Origin: CAZXDS01 sp964639525
Lineage (GTDB): Bacteria > Bacteroidota > Ignavibacteria > Ignavibacteriales > Melioribacteraceae
Reading direction: 5' to 3'
Assembly (NCBI GenBank): GCA_964639525.1
Contig: CAZXDS010000027.1
Coordinates: 1 to 24,480 of the forward strand
DNA: 24,480 nt
In this document: piece by piece, positions 1-7,351 of the stretch
Numbering within the stretch: the first letter of the stretch is position 1
Layout of the letters: each line of letters begins with the position of its first letter
Made by a program: the position numbers and the translations under genes
Notes under the pieces: generated by a model
Told to the model about the DNA's origin: nothing
The model's database searches: none
What the model saw: the letters and a program-made list of their open reading frames with translations, nothing else

Positions 1-1
1 A

Positions 2-79
2 AACGTAATTGAATTGGAAGAGCTAACAATAACAAAATTTAATTTTGAATATAAAGCAAGGATATATGACGATGAATAA
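2..79 (+). CDS. 3' end of an upstream gene, possibly the TolC-like outer-membrane channel
   Basis: An open frame enters from the left edge and stops with TAA at 77-79. It gives about 25 residues, beginning NVIELEELTI and ending ARIYDDE. It overlaps the first codons of the adaptor gene by 8 bases (ATGAATAA), which suggests translational coupling. In RND operons the gene before the adaptor is commonly the TolC-family channel, and 'IELEELT' would fit the end of such a protein. The fragment is too short to prove this. Confidence 0.5.
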   Translation, partial: NVIELEELTITKFNFEYKARIYDDE

Positions 80-1037
80 AAATAATTTAATCTATCTCGC
101 TATGGGAACAGTTTTGGGCGGTTTATTGGTCTTCTTTTTTGTAAACGGAAACAGCAAAACCGAAAATACACAGATGGCAATTCCAAAATCAACCGTAAGC
201 CCAACGGGCGAAAAGAAAATTGAAATTGCAAAAATATCGCCCGATGTTATGAAAGAATTCGGTGTTGAAATTGCAGAGGCGAAATCCGGGAATATAGAAT
301 TACATCTCGACCTTACCGGCGAAGTGGTTCCTAATCCATATAAAGTTGCTCACATTATACCGCGTTTTGGAGGTATTGTAAAAAAGATTTACAAAAAAAT
401 TGGGGACAAAGTAAAAGCCGGTGAAGTTATTGCCACTATTGAAAGCAATGAAAGTCTGGTGGAATATAAGGTGAAGTCTTCAATAAAGGGAACGATTCTC
501 GAATTACACATGACACCGGGAGAATTGATTGGCGATAGAGTTCACGCTGTTAAAATTGCCGACCTAAGCTCTGTGTGGGCTGATTTGAATGTATATCAGA
601 AAGATTTATTAAAAATAAATGTCGGTGAAAAGGTTTTGATTACTTCGCCGGGCAGCGATTATAAATTTAAGGGCAAAATATTTTATGTTAGCCCAACAGT
701 TAATGAAGCAACAAGAACTTCAATCGCACGTGTTAAGCTTGGTAATGTAAAAGGTTTTTGGAAACCCGGTTTGTTTATTACCGGACGCGTTAAAGTAAAA
801 GAAATTAAGGTTTCTGTTTTAGTTCCCAAAACTGCAATTGGAATTATGAATGAACAATCCGTTGTTTTTATTCAAACCGATAAAGGATTTATTCCGCAGG
901 CTGTTGAACTTGGATATTCGAGCAATGATTCTGTTCAAATCATTTCAGGGTTAAAAACAGGACAAAAATACGCGGCAAAAAACGGTTTTGTTATTAAATC
1001 GGAAATCGAAAAAAGTAAATTTGCTGATGATGATTAA
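72..1037 (+). CDS. RND efflux periplasmic adaptor subunit (membrane fusion protein)
   Basis: CusB/CzcB/HlyD-type adaptor linking an inner-membrane RND pump to an outer-membrane channel. An N-terminal hydrophobic segment (about residues 5-25 from ATG 72) anchors it. A lipoyl-like barrel-sandwich half follows (IGDKVKAGEVIATIES), then a beta-barrel region (VGEKVLITSPG) and a membrane-proximal domain (VLVPKTAIGIMNEQSVVFI). Length is about 320 residues, normal to short for the family, and no His- or Met-rich metal-binding extension is seen. Start: TTG 45 and ATG 66 are in frame, but AAGGA at 58-62 is best spaced (9 nt) for ATG 72, which also overlaps the upstream stop. It should act with the pump at 1375, although a 337-nt repeat-bearing spacer separates them. 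The metal specificity is not visible. Confidence 0.88.
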   Translation: MNKNNLIYLAMGTVLGGLLVFFFVNGNSKTENTQMAIPKSTVSPTGEKKIEIAKISPDVMKEFGVEIAEAKSGNIELHLDLTGEVVPNPYKVAHIIPRFGGIVKKIYKKIGDKVKAGEVIATIESNESLVEYKVKSSIKGTILELHMTPGELIGDRVHAVKIADLSSVWADLNVYQKDLLKINVGEKVLITSPGSDYKFKGKIFYVSPTVNEATRTSIARVKLGNVKGFWKPGLFITGRVKVKEIKVSVLVPKTAIGIMNEQSVVFIQTDKGFIPQAVELGYSSNDSVQIISGLKTGQKYAAKNGFVIKSEIEKSKFADDD

Positions 1038-1055
1038 AGAAAACTTTGCGATATT

Positions 1056-1330
1056 CTGATCCTCCGCGGCGGATTCATCAGCCTGCCTGCCTATCGGCAG
1101 CAATGTTGTTAACTTAAGAAATATACGCTAAAATATTAAATTGTAAATGTGGCTATCCAAAGGATTCTGCGAAAAGCCACCATAGTATTTTCCTTATTAG
1201 TTCCGTTGCCTAAAGGCAACGGGAATTACCGTCGCTTTTAAGCGACGGTAAAAAAACATAAAAAACTAAAACGGCTTTAGCCGCATTTGTTCTCTTAAGT
1301 TGACAGCATTGCTACCGGCAGGCATGACAG
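1056..1330. repeat. Hairpin-rich repeat element with imperfect terminal inverted repeats (REP/MITE-like)
   Basis: This is most of the 337-nt gap between adaptor and pump and holds no credible ORF. Imperfect inverted arms lie at about 1086-1119 and 1291-1320, sharing AGCAATG(T/C)TGT(T/C)AACTTAAGA plus a CTGCC block. Between or beside them are several hairpins: CTGAT...ATCAG at 1056-1081; GTGGCT...AGCCAC at 1149-1180; CCGTTGCC-TAAA-GGCAACGG at 1203-1222; a perfect 12-bp stem at 1226-1251 (TTACCGTCGCTT / AAGCGACGGTAA); and CGGCTTTAGCCG at 1272-1283. Short-loop palindromes of this kind resemble dispersed REP-like repeats, which in other bacteria are moved by IS200/IS605-related (RAYT) transposases. 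No transposase is present in the window. That it is mobile is inference. Confidence 0.65.
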
Positions 1331-1374
1331 CGAGGTATAAAAATTATAAATACATGAAAAAGGAATTTTAAAAA

Positions 1375-4300
1375 ATGAAAAAGATTATTCAATTTGCATT
1401 AAAAAATAGATTTCTGATGGCGGTACTTGGTATTTTGGTTCTTGGAGCGGGTTATTTGAGTTACAGCAAATTACCTATTGATGCTTTTCCTGATGTTTCG
1501 CCGACAGTAGTACAAGTATTTACCGTATCCGAAGGATATTCGCCTGAAGAAATTGAAAAGTATGTTACGTTTCCGGTAGAAGCAGCGATGAGCGGATTAC
1601 CGAAACTGAAATTAGTTAGGTCTGTATCCAATTTCGGTTTGTCAATAGTTAATTTATATTTTGAAGATAATACCGATATTTATTTCGCCAGGCAAATTGT
1701 AGGTGAACGTTTAAAAGAAGCAGCCGAACAAATTCCGGATGGCTTTGGTACACCACAGATGGGACCAATAACATCCGGTATGGGCTTGATTATGTATTAT
1801 TATCTTGATGACTCAACCGGCAAATATTCTCTCACCGAACTACGTTCAATTCAAGATTGGCTAATTCGTTATCCTCTGCAAACAGTTCCCGGCGTTACGG
1901 AAGTACTCGGAATAGGAGGCTGGGTAAAGCAGTACCAAACCGTACTTGACCCAAACGCTCTTATACGCTACAATTTAAGTATAAACGAAGTATTGGATAG
2001 AATTCGTTCGAACAACTTAAACGTTGGTGCACAATACATTGTAAAAAACGGCGAACAATTTACAATCAGATCTGTTGGTTTAACAAGCAAAATCGACGAT
2101 ATAAAAAATATTGTAGTTAAATCCGTAGATGGAATTCCAATTTATTTGAATCAAGTTGCCGAAATAAAAGTCGGCGGAGCTGTCCGTTACGGCACTGCAA
2201 CACGGAATGGAACGGGCGAAGTTGTGGTCGGTCAAATTGTGAAACTTTTTGGAGCCAATTCGTCACAGGTAATAAAAGATATCGAAAATAAGTTGGAACA
2301 AATAAATGAAATGCTGCCCGAAGGCATAACAATTCACGCTTATTATGAACAGAAAACATTGGTGGAAGCTGCTGTTAATACTGTTACAAAGGCGTTGGAA
2401 GAGGCAATAATATTAGTTGTTTTGATTCTAATTATATTTCTCGGGGGTTTCAGACCAAGTTTAGTTGTGGCAATTTCAATTCCATTCTCAGTTCTTTTTG
2501 CAATTATCGGCATGAAATTTCTCGGTATTTCCGCGAATTTGATGTCATTCGGCGGGCTTGCAATTGCAATAGGAATGATGGTGGACGGAAGTGTTGTAAT
2601 TGTTGAAAATGTTGATAGAATGCTTCGGTCGTCTAATCCTGATGAATCTAGAATTCACCTTGTATTACGTGCTACAGTAGAAGTATTGCGCCCCATTATA
2701 TTTGCGGTGATGATAATTATAGTTGTATTTGTTCCTCTTTTTACGCTCGAAGGAGTTGCCGGAAAAACTTTCCGACCTCTTGCCTACACAATTTCACTTG
2801 CGATGGCAGGGTCATTATTATTTGCCATATTTCTTGCGCCGGCGCTTTCATATTTCTTTATGCGGCGACCAAAAAAATCAAAACAGCAAGGCGGCGAACA
2901 TCAAATTTGGATTGTACGGATGATGCTCAAAATTTATCAGCCGGTTGTTACGTATTTTGTAAAAAAACGCTATGCCGCTGTTATCTTGGCAACAGTGTTG
3001 TTAATTATCGGCGGTTTAATTTATCCTCGCCTCGGTTCCGAATTTACACCGCGGCTTATGGAAGGAACTATTGTCGTTCGTTTAACTTTGGCGCCGTCAA
3101 TTTCACTTGATGAAGGAACTCGTATAACGGAAATTGTAGAAAAGCGGTTAATGAAAATACCGGACATTAAAGAGGTTGTTTCAAGAATAGGACGAGGCGA
3201 AGTCGGGTCGGATGCCGAACCGATTAACGTTGTGGAATCAATTGTTCAATTAATACCAAGGGATAAATGGACAAGCGCTAAAACACAAGTTGGTCTTGAA
3301 GATGTAATAAGAGAAAAACTGAGTGATGTTCCGGGCATAGCTGTAAATATTACTCAACCGATTCAGCTGCGGGTTGATGAATTACTTTCCGGTGTAAGAG
3401 CACAAATTGCTATAAAGCTATTCGGTGATGATCTTGATGTGCTGAAAGAAAAGTCAGATGAAATTATGCGTGTAGTTGAACAGGTGCCAGGTGCTACAGA
3501 TGTTCAGGTAAATCAAATCGGAGGAGCACCTCAACTTTTGATAAAAGTAAATCGGCATAAAATTGCAAGGTACGGTATTAATATTCAAGATGTTCAAGAT
3601 GTAATCAAAACTGCAATTGGCGGAAGTACTGCCGGACAATTTTTTGAGGGCGTGAAAAGATTTGATATTTTTGTACGGTTCGAAAAGCAATTCCGCAGTA
3701 CACCTGAACAAATTAAAAACATTCTCGTGAAAGCACCAAACGGTATACTTGTGCCTCTTTCACAATTAGCATCAATTCAGGAAATTGTTGGACCACGACA
3801 GATTACGAGAGAATACAGTCAAAGGTTTATCACAATCCAAAGTAATGTTGCCGGAACAGATGTGGGATCATTTGTAAAAAAAGGTATGGAAGCAATTAAA
3901 GCAAAAGTTAATTTACCGCCCGGCTATTATGTTGAATGGGGCGGGCAATTTAAACTTCAGCAAGCTGCAAACAATAGGCTTGCAGTTGTAATGCCGATTA
4001 CTCTATTTATAATATTTATACTTTTATTTTCAAATTTTAATTCATTTAAGAATGCGCTACTTATTTTTCTAAATGTTCCGATGGCACTAATCGGCGGTAT
4101 TGTTGCTCTTTGGATTGCGGGATTAAATCTTTCAGTCCCTGCTTCGGTTGGATTTATTGCCCTGTTCGGAATAGCATTATTGAATGGAATTGTTTTGGTA
4201 ACCTATTTTAATCAGTTGATAAAAGAAGGTTATTCTGTTGACGAAGCATCAATTCATGGAGCAAGTATGAGACTACGACCTGTTCTTATGACGGCTTTTG

Positions 4301-4476
4301 CAGCAGCACTTGGAATGATTCCGCTTTTGTTTTCAACCGGAATAGGCAGCGAAGTTCAGAGACCGCTTGCTACAGTGGTTGTCGGAGGATTGTTTACTTC
4401 AACCATTTTAACGTTGCTCGTTCTACCGGCACTTTACAAATGGTTTGCAATTAAAGTTTCGGAAAGTGAAATGTAA
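1375..4476 (+). CDS. Heavy-metal RND efflux permease, CusA/CzcA family
   Basis: Proton-driven inner-membrane pump that exports metal cations through the adaptor and outer-membrane channel. At 1033 residues it is full length. It opens with the typical TM1 and porter start (SKLPIDAFPDVSPT). The TM4 proton-relay region reads AIAIGMMVDGSVVIVEN, with D404 and E411 as relay acids. This form resembles the CusA-type TM4 rather than the DFG...DGA motif of CzcA. By contrast the porter region RVDELLSGVRAQIAIKLFGD resembles CzcA, and at least two CusA methionine-triad positions appear replaced (VVRLTLAPS where CusA has a Met; DELLSG where CusA has DMLSTG). Copper specificity is therefore doubtful, and a divalent cation is at least as likely. 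A strong terminator follows at 4488. Confidence 0.95.
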   Translation: MKKIIQFALKNRFLMAVLGILVLGAGYLSYSKLPIDAFPDVSPTVVQVFTVSEGYSPEEIEKYVTFPVEAAMSGLPKLKLVRSVSNFGLSIVNLYFEDNTDIYFARQIVGERLKEAAEQIPDGFGTPQMGPITSGMGLIMYYYLDDSTGKYSLTELRSIQDWLIRYPLQTVPGVTEVLGIGGWVKQYQTVLDPNALIRYNLSINEVLDRIRSNNLNVGAQYIVKNGEQFTIRSVGLTSKIDDIKNIVVKSVDGIPIYLNQVAEIKVGGAVRYGTATRNGTGEVVVGQIVKLFGANSSQVIKDIENKLEQINEMLPEGITIHAYYEQKTLVEAAVNTVTKALEEAIILVVLILIIFLGGFRPSLVVAISIPFSVLFAIIGMKFLGISANLMSFGGLAIAIGMMVDGSVVIVENVDRMLRSSNPDESRIHLVLRATVEVLRPIIFAVMIIIVVFVPLFTLEGVAGKTFRPLAYTISLAMAGSLLFAIFLAPALSYFFMRRPKKSKQQGGEHQIWIVRMMLKIYQPVVTYFVKKRYAAVILATVLLIIGGLIYPRLGSEFTPRLMEGTIVVRLTLAPSISLDEGTRITEIVEKRLMKIPDIKEVVSRIGRGEVGSDAEPINVVESIVQLIPRDKWTSAKTQVGLEDVIREKLSDVPGIAVNITQPIQLRVDELLSGVRAQIAIKLFGDDLDVLKEKSDEIMRVVEQVPGATDVQVNQIGGAPQLLIKVNRHKIARYGINIQDVQDVIKTAIGGSTAGQFFEGVKRFDIFVRFEKQFRSTPEQIKNILVKAPNGILVPLSQLASIQEIVGPRQITREYSQRFITIQSNVAGTDVGSFVKKGMEAIKAKVNLPPGYYVEWGGQFKLQQAANNRLAVVMPITLFIIFILLFSNFNSFKNALLIFLNVPMALIGGIVALWIAGLNLSVPASVGFIALFGIALLNGIVLVTYFNQLIKEGYSVDEASIHGASMRLRPVLMTAFAAALGMIPLLFSTGIGSEVQRPLATVVVGGLFTSTILTLLVLPALYKWFAIKVSESEM

Positions 4477-4487
4477 ATATATTTTAA

Positions 4488-4515
4488 AACCGGTCTGCGG
4501 ACCGGTTAATTTTTT
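4488..4515 (+). terminator. Rho-independent terminator or attenuator after the RND pump
   Basis: A perfect 8-bp stem AACCGGTC / GACCGGTT with loop TGCG (4488-4507) is followed by a six-T run at 4510-4515. It starts 12 nt after the pump stop and ends about 20 nt before the PII-like gene. It would either end the efflux transcript or reduce read-through into the PII-like gene. Confidence 0.85.
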
Positions 4516-4534
4516 ATAATTAAAGGTGAATTAG

Positions 4535-4876
4535 ATGAAAGAAATAAAAGCAATAATAAGACCGTTCAAATTAGATAATGTTGTTACTGCACTTCATAAA
4601 ATTGAAGGACTTCCCGGATTAACCGTTTCAGAGATAAAAGGGTTCGGCAGAACAAAGGCAAAAGGTGCTGAGGACTCATTCCGGGAAGGGTTACACGATT
4701 ATATTAATAGAGTAAAAATTGAACTTGTTGTGCATAACGATATTGTGAATGAAGTAGTAGATGTAATTCAAACAACAGCTCATACAGGAAATCCAGGTGA
4801 TGGAAAAATATTTGTAATTGATGTTATGAACACAATAAGAATAAGAACAAACGAGCGCGGCAAAGAAGCCATATAA
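4535..4876 (+). CDS. Divergent PII-family signalling protein, metal-efflux-associated (PII-NG-like)
   Basis: 113 residues with the ferredoxin-like PII fold: opening MKEIKAIIRPFKLDNVVTAL, and the C-terminal signature HTGNPGDGKIFV followed by IRIRTNERG, both well conserved. In the T-loop region the canonical Y-[KR]-G-A-E-Y motif, with the uridylylated tyrosine, is missing; the stretch reads FREGLHDYINRVKIELVV. It is therefore unlikely to be a classical GlnB/GlnK regulated by uridylylation. A PII subgroup with a degenerate T-loop, found beside RND metal pumps, has been described as PII-NG, and the neighbourhood matches. It may modulate the pump or sense nucleotides or metal, which is inference. 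An AAGGTG Shine-Dalgarno lies upstream. Confidence 0.85.
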   Translation: MKEIKAIIRPFKLDNVVTALHKIEGLPGLTVSEIKGFGRTKAKGAEDSFREGLHDYINRVKIELVVHNDIVNEVVDVIQTTAHTGNPGDGKIFVIDVMNTIRIRTNERGKEAI

Positions 4877-4907
4877 ACATATTAAACAAAAGAAAGGCAG
4901 CAGCAAA

Positions 4908-5255
4908 ATGAAAAAATTAGAAAAATTTTTACTTCCGGCACTATTGGTTTTTGTACTTGCAGTAATTTATTTCAGCTATTTCGCGCCAACTGAAAAGCTG
5001 GGCGATTTTTCCAAATTCGGCGGAACTGAAATCAGTCAAACAATTAATGTTTTAATAGTTAAAGAAAGCGGATTTGGTAGAAATGCTAACGGCGATATTA
5101 TTTCATTTAAAGCGAAGGACAAAAAAAATGTTATAGCAAATGTCAACCTTCACGAACCGGCTACTGAGGGATTAGAAAATGCAGAGATTGTTGAACTGCT
5201 TGGACATATGCACGGAAATGATTTCAGTGCTGCCGGTATAAAAATTATCAAATAG
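4908..5255 (+). CDS. Small membrane-anchored protein, possible CcmE-like OB fold
   Basis: 115 residues. An N-terminal hydrophobic helix (about residues 7-26) follows KKLEK, giving an anchored or exported protein. The remainder looks all-beta (INVLIVKESGFGR, DIISFKAKDKK, NVIANVNLHEP, AEIVELLGHMHG, FSAAGIKII) in a strand order like the OB fold of CcmE-type proteins. The C-terminal haem-attachment histidine motif of true CcmE is not present; only 'GHMHG' carries histidines. It lies 31 nt after the PII-like gene with AAAGG upstream, so the two are probably co-transcribed. A role in metal handling is inferred from position only. Confidence 0.6.
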   Translation: MKKLEKFLLPALLVFVLAVIYFSYFAPTEKLGDFSKFGGTEISQTINVLIVKESGFGRNANGDIISFKAKDKKNVIANVNLHEPATEGLENAEIVELLGHMHGNDFSAAGIKIIK

Positions 5256-5378
5256 CAATATGAGACTAAAAATGGAAAGCACAAAATATAGGTTGAGATA
5301 ATCCGTTGATTACGGATTTGAAGAGGCAATTGAGAAAAATAGAAAAGGTTATTCCATCAGATGTCATAATCTAATTAT

Positions 5379-5407
5379 CGGCAATATTTATATTTTGTTG
5401 CCGTTTT
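5379..5407 (+). terminator. Possible terminator after the PII / OB-fold pair
   Basis: CGGCAA (5379-5384) and TTGCCG (5398-5403) form a 6-bp stem with a 13-nt AT-rich loop, followed by TTTT. The stem is weak. The rest of the 5256-5444 gap has one further small inverted repeat (AATCCGT / ACGGATT, 5300-5318) and no convincing gene. Confidence 0.35.
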
Positions 5408-5444
5408 ATAGTTTAGTATATTTGGAGAAAATTAACTAAATATT

Positions 5445-6176
5445 ATGGTAAAAGATAAACTACATACTGCAGCACTAAATCATTTTTTTAAAGATAATAG
5501 AGTGTTTAACACTAAAAGCATTTCTACTTTCTATAAAAGTATTGAGACAGATATCAGTCAGGAAACAATCAATTGGCGGATTTATACTTTGGCGAAAAAA
5601 GGTATATTAAAAAGAGTTGGTCGAGGGAAATTCACACTTGGTGAAGTGAATTATTTCTTACATGAAATTACTTCAAAACTAATTAAACTAAACAGCCAAA
5701 TAACAAAAGGATTTCCATATTTAAAATTTTGTATTTGGAATTCTTCAATTTTAAACGAATTCACAATTCATCAAACCAACCAAAGCTATATACTTGTTGA
5801 AGTTGAAAAAGAATCTACACAAGCTATCTTTTTTTACTTAAAAGAGAAAAAATATTCGACTTTTTTAGAACCTACAAAAGAAGTATTTGAAAAATATATT
5901 GCAGAAAACAAAAAGATAATTATCGTAAAACCGTTGATTACAGAAGCCCCTACTCAAAAAATAAAGAATATAAATACGGCTACTTTAGAAAAAATATTAG
6001 TAGATATTTTTTGTGACGATATAATTTTTTCGGCATTTCAGGGTAATGAAATGCGAACTATTTATAATGAAGCTTTTGCAAAGTATTCTATTAACGAAAA
6101 TAGATTACTTAGATATGCAGGCAGAAGAGGCAAAAAAGAAGAAATAAAAGAATACATAAAAACTAATTTGGGCTAA
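5445..6176 (+). CDS. AbiEi-like antitoxin (DUF6577-type) of a type IV toxin-antitoxin pair
   Basis: 243 residues. The N-terminus (about 1-65) looks like a winged helix: a helical start, then INWRIYTLAKKGILKRVGRG and KFTLG, the pattern of AbiEi-type or DUF6577 proteins. The rest (about 80-240) is a mixed alpha/beta domain with no catalytic motif I can name. It lies 30 nt upstream of a nucleotidyltransferase toxin on the same strand, the usual antitoxin-first order. AbiEi antitoxins repress their own promoter and block the toxin without a stable complex; repression would fit the N-terminal domain here. No good Shine-Dalgarno precedes ATG 5445. The gene is more AT-rich than its flanks, which fits a mobile cassette. 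Confidence 0.8.
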   Translation: MVKDKLHTAALNHFFKDNRVFNTKSISTFYKSIETDISQETINWRIYTLAKKGILKRVGRGKFTLGEVNYFLHEITSKLIKLNSQITKGFPYLKFCIWNSSILNEFTIHQTNQSYILVEVEKESTQAIFFYLKEKKYSTFLEPTKEVFEKYIAENKKIIIVKPLITEAPTQKIKNINTATLEKILVDIFCDDIIFSAFQGNEMRTIYNEAFAKYSINENRLLRYAGRRGKKEEIKEYIKTNLG

Positions 6177-6206
6177 TTACTGTAACATACTTACATTTTA
6201 TTGTTT

Positions 6207-7274
6207 ATGATAAATCAAGAAAAAATATCAATTGAATGGATTAATAAGGTTTCAAAAGAAAACCATAATGCCGATAAAATCCTTGTAGAAAAAGTTATCC
6301 GCGCTTTGCTTTTATTAGAAGGTCTTGTTAAACAAAAAATATCTTTTGTGTTTAAAGGTGGTACTTCATTGATGCTGCATTTCAGTTCTGCTAAAAGGTT
6401 TTCAATTGACATTGATATTATTTTACAAAGAAAGAACAATGAACTGAACAACATCTTAGATGCCATAGCAAAAGAACAGGGATTTTTACGAAAAGAATTA
6501 CAACACAGAAATACGAATTCTAAAATAAAAAAAGAGCATTTTAAGTTTTTTTATACACCAATTCACAAATCAAATAAAACAGAAGATTATGTTTTACTTG
6601 ATATATTATTTGAGAAAGCAAATTATGAAAAGATAATTCAATTGCCAATACAATCAGCATTTGTACCCTTCGTCGATAAACCATTATTTGTGGATATCCC
6701 TTGTTTAGAGGATATTTTGGGAGATAAACTTACTGCATTTGCTCCAAATACAACCGGAATACCATACTTCAAAAATGGAAATAGCATGAGTATGGAAATC
6801 ATTAAACAATTGTATGATATAGGAAACTTGTTTGATAAAGTAAATAACCTGAATATTATAAAAAACACATTTGGTAAATTTGCAAAAACCGAATTAGCAT
6901 ACAGAAATATCAAGAATTTAAACGAGCAAGATGTTATTGAAGATATTTATCAAACTTCGTTATGCATTGCAACTAGAGGATTAGATGGAAATGGGCATTT
7001 TAAAGAGTTGCAGCTCGGCATACAAAGATTAAGAGCTTATATATTTTCTGAAAGCTATCATATTGAAAAAGCCATTATACACGCATCCAAAGTTGCCTAC
7101 CTCATCACATTAATAAAATATGATGAAAAAGGAATTGGAAAATACAGCAACCCATTACAAATGAAAGAGTGGCAAATTAATAACCCAATTAACAACAAAT
7201 TGAATAAATTGAAAAATTCTAATCCGGAAGCTTTTTTCTACTGGTTTAAAATTTATAAATTAAAACAGAAGTGA
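6207..7274 (+). CDS. Nucleotidyltransferase toxin, AbiEii/AbiGii family
   Basis: About 355 residues. Residues near 48-72 carry the family's catalytic pattern: FKGGTSLML, then KRFSIDIDIIL, i.e. GGTxL plus R-x-S-x-D-x-D of the DNA polymerase-beta-like fold. Further on are DILGDKLTAFAP and KQLYDIGNLFD, matching the conserved Lys and Asp motifs III and IV. Characterised family members such as AbiEii and MenT transfer nucleotides to targets, tRNA in the MenT case, and arrest growth. An in-frame TTG at 6201 exists, but ATG 6207 is preferred. Neither has a clear ribosome site, which would keep toxin output low. All catalytic motifs look intact. Confidence 0.88.
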   Translation: MINQEKISIEWINKVSKENHNADKILVEKVIRALLLLEGLVKQKISFVFKGGTSLMLHFSSAKRFSIDIDIILQRKNNELNNILDAIAKEQGFLRKELQHRNTNSKIKKEHFKFFYTPIHKSNKTEDYVLLDILFEKANYEKIIQLPIQSAFVPFVDKPLFVDIPCLEDILGDKLTAFAPNTTGIPYFKNGNSMSMEIIKQLYDIGNLFDKVNNLNIIKNTFGKFAKTELAYRNIKNLNEQDVIEDIYQTSLCIATRGLDGNGHFKELQLGIQRLRAYIFSESYHIEKAIIHASKVAYLITLIKYDEKGIGKYSNPLQMKEWQINNPINNKLNKLKNSNPEAFFYWFKIYKLKQK

Positions 7275-7351
7275 AGTAATGATTAATAACGAATACATAC
7301 TGTTATCATTACGACATAATATTTTTTTCATACATAGAAAGAGAAACCATA

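Noticed and set aside
1100..1290. CRISPR array
   Set aside because: The palindromes in this spacer are all different and there are no regular spacers; they fit REP-like hairpins instead.
5256..5444. Short frames after the OB-fold-like gene, including one giving VDYGFEEAIEKNRKG
   Set aside because: No start with a ribosome site and no recognised domain; possibly a relic but not supportable.
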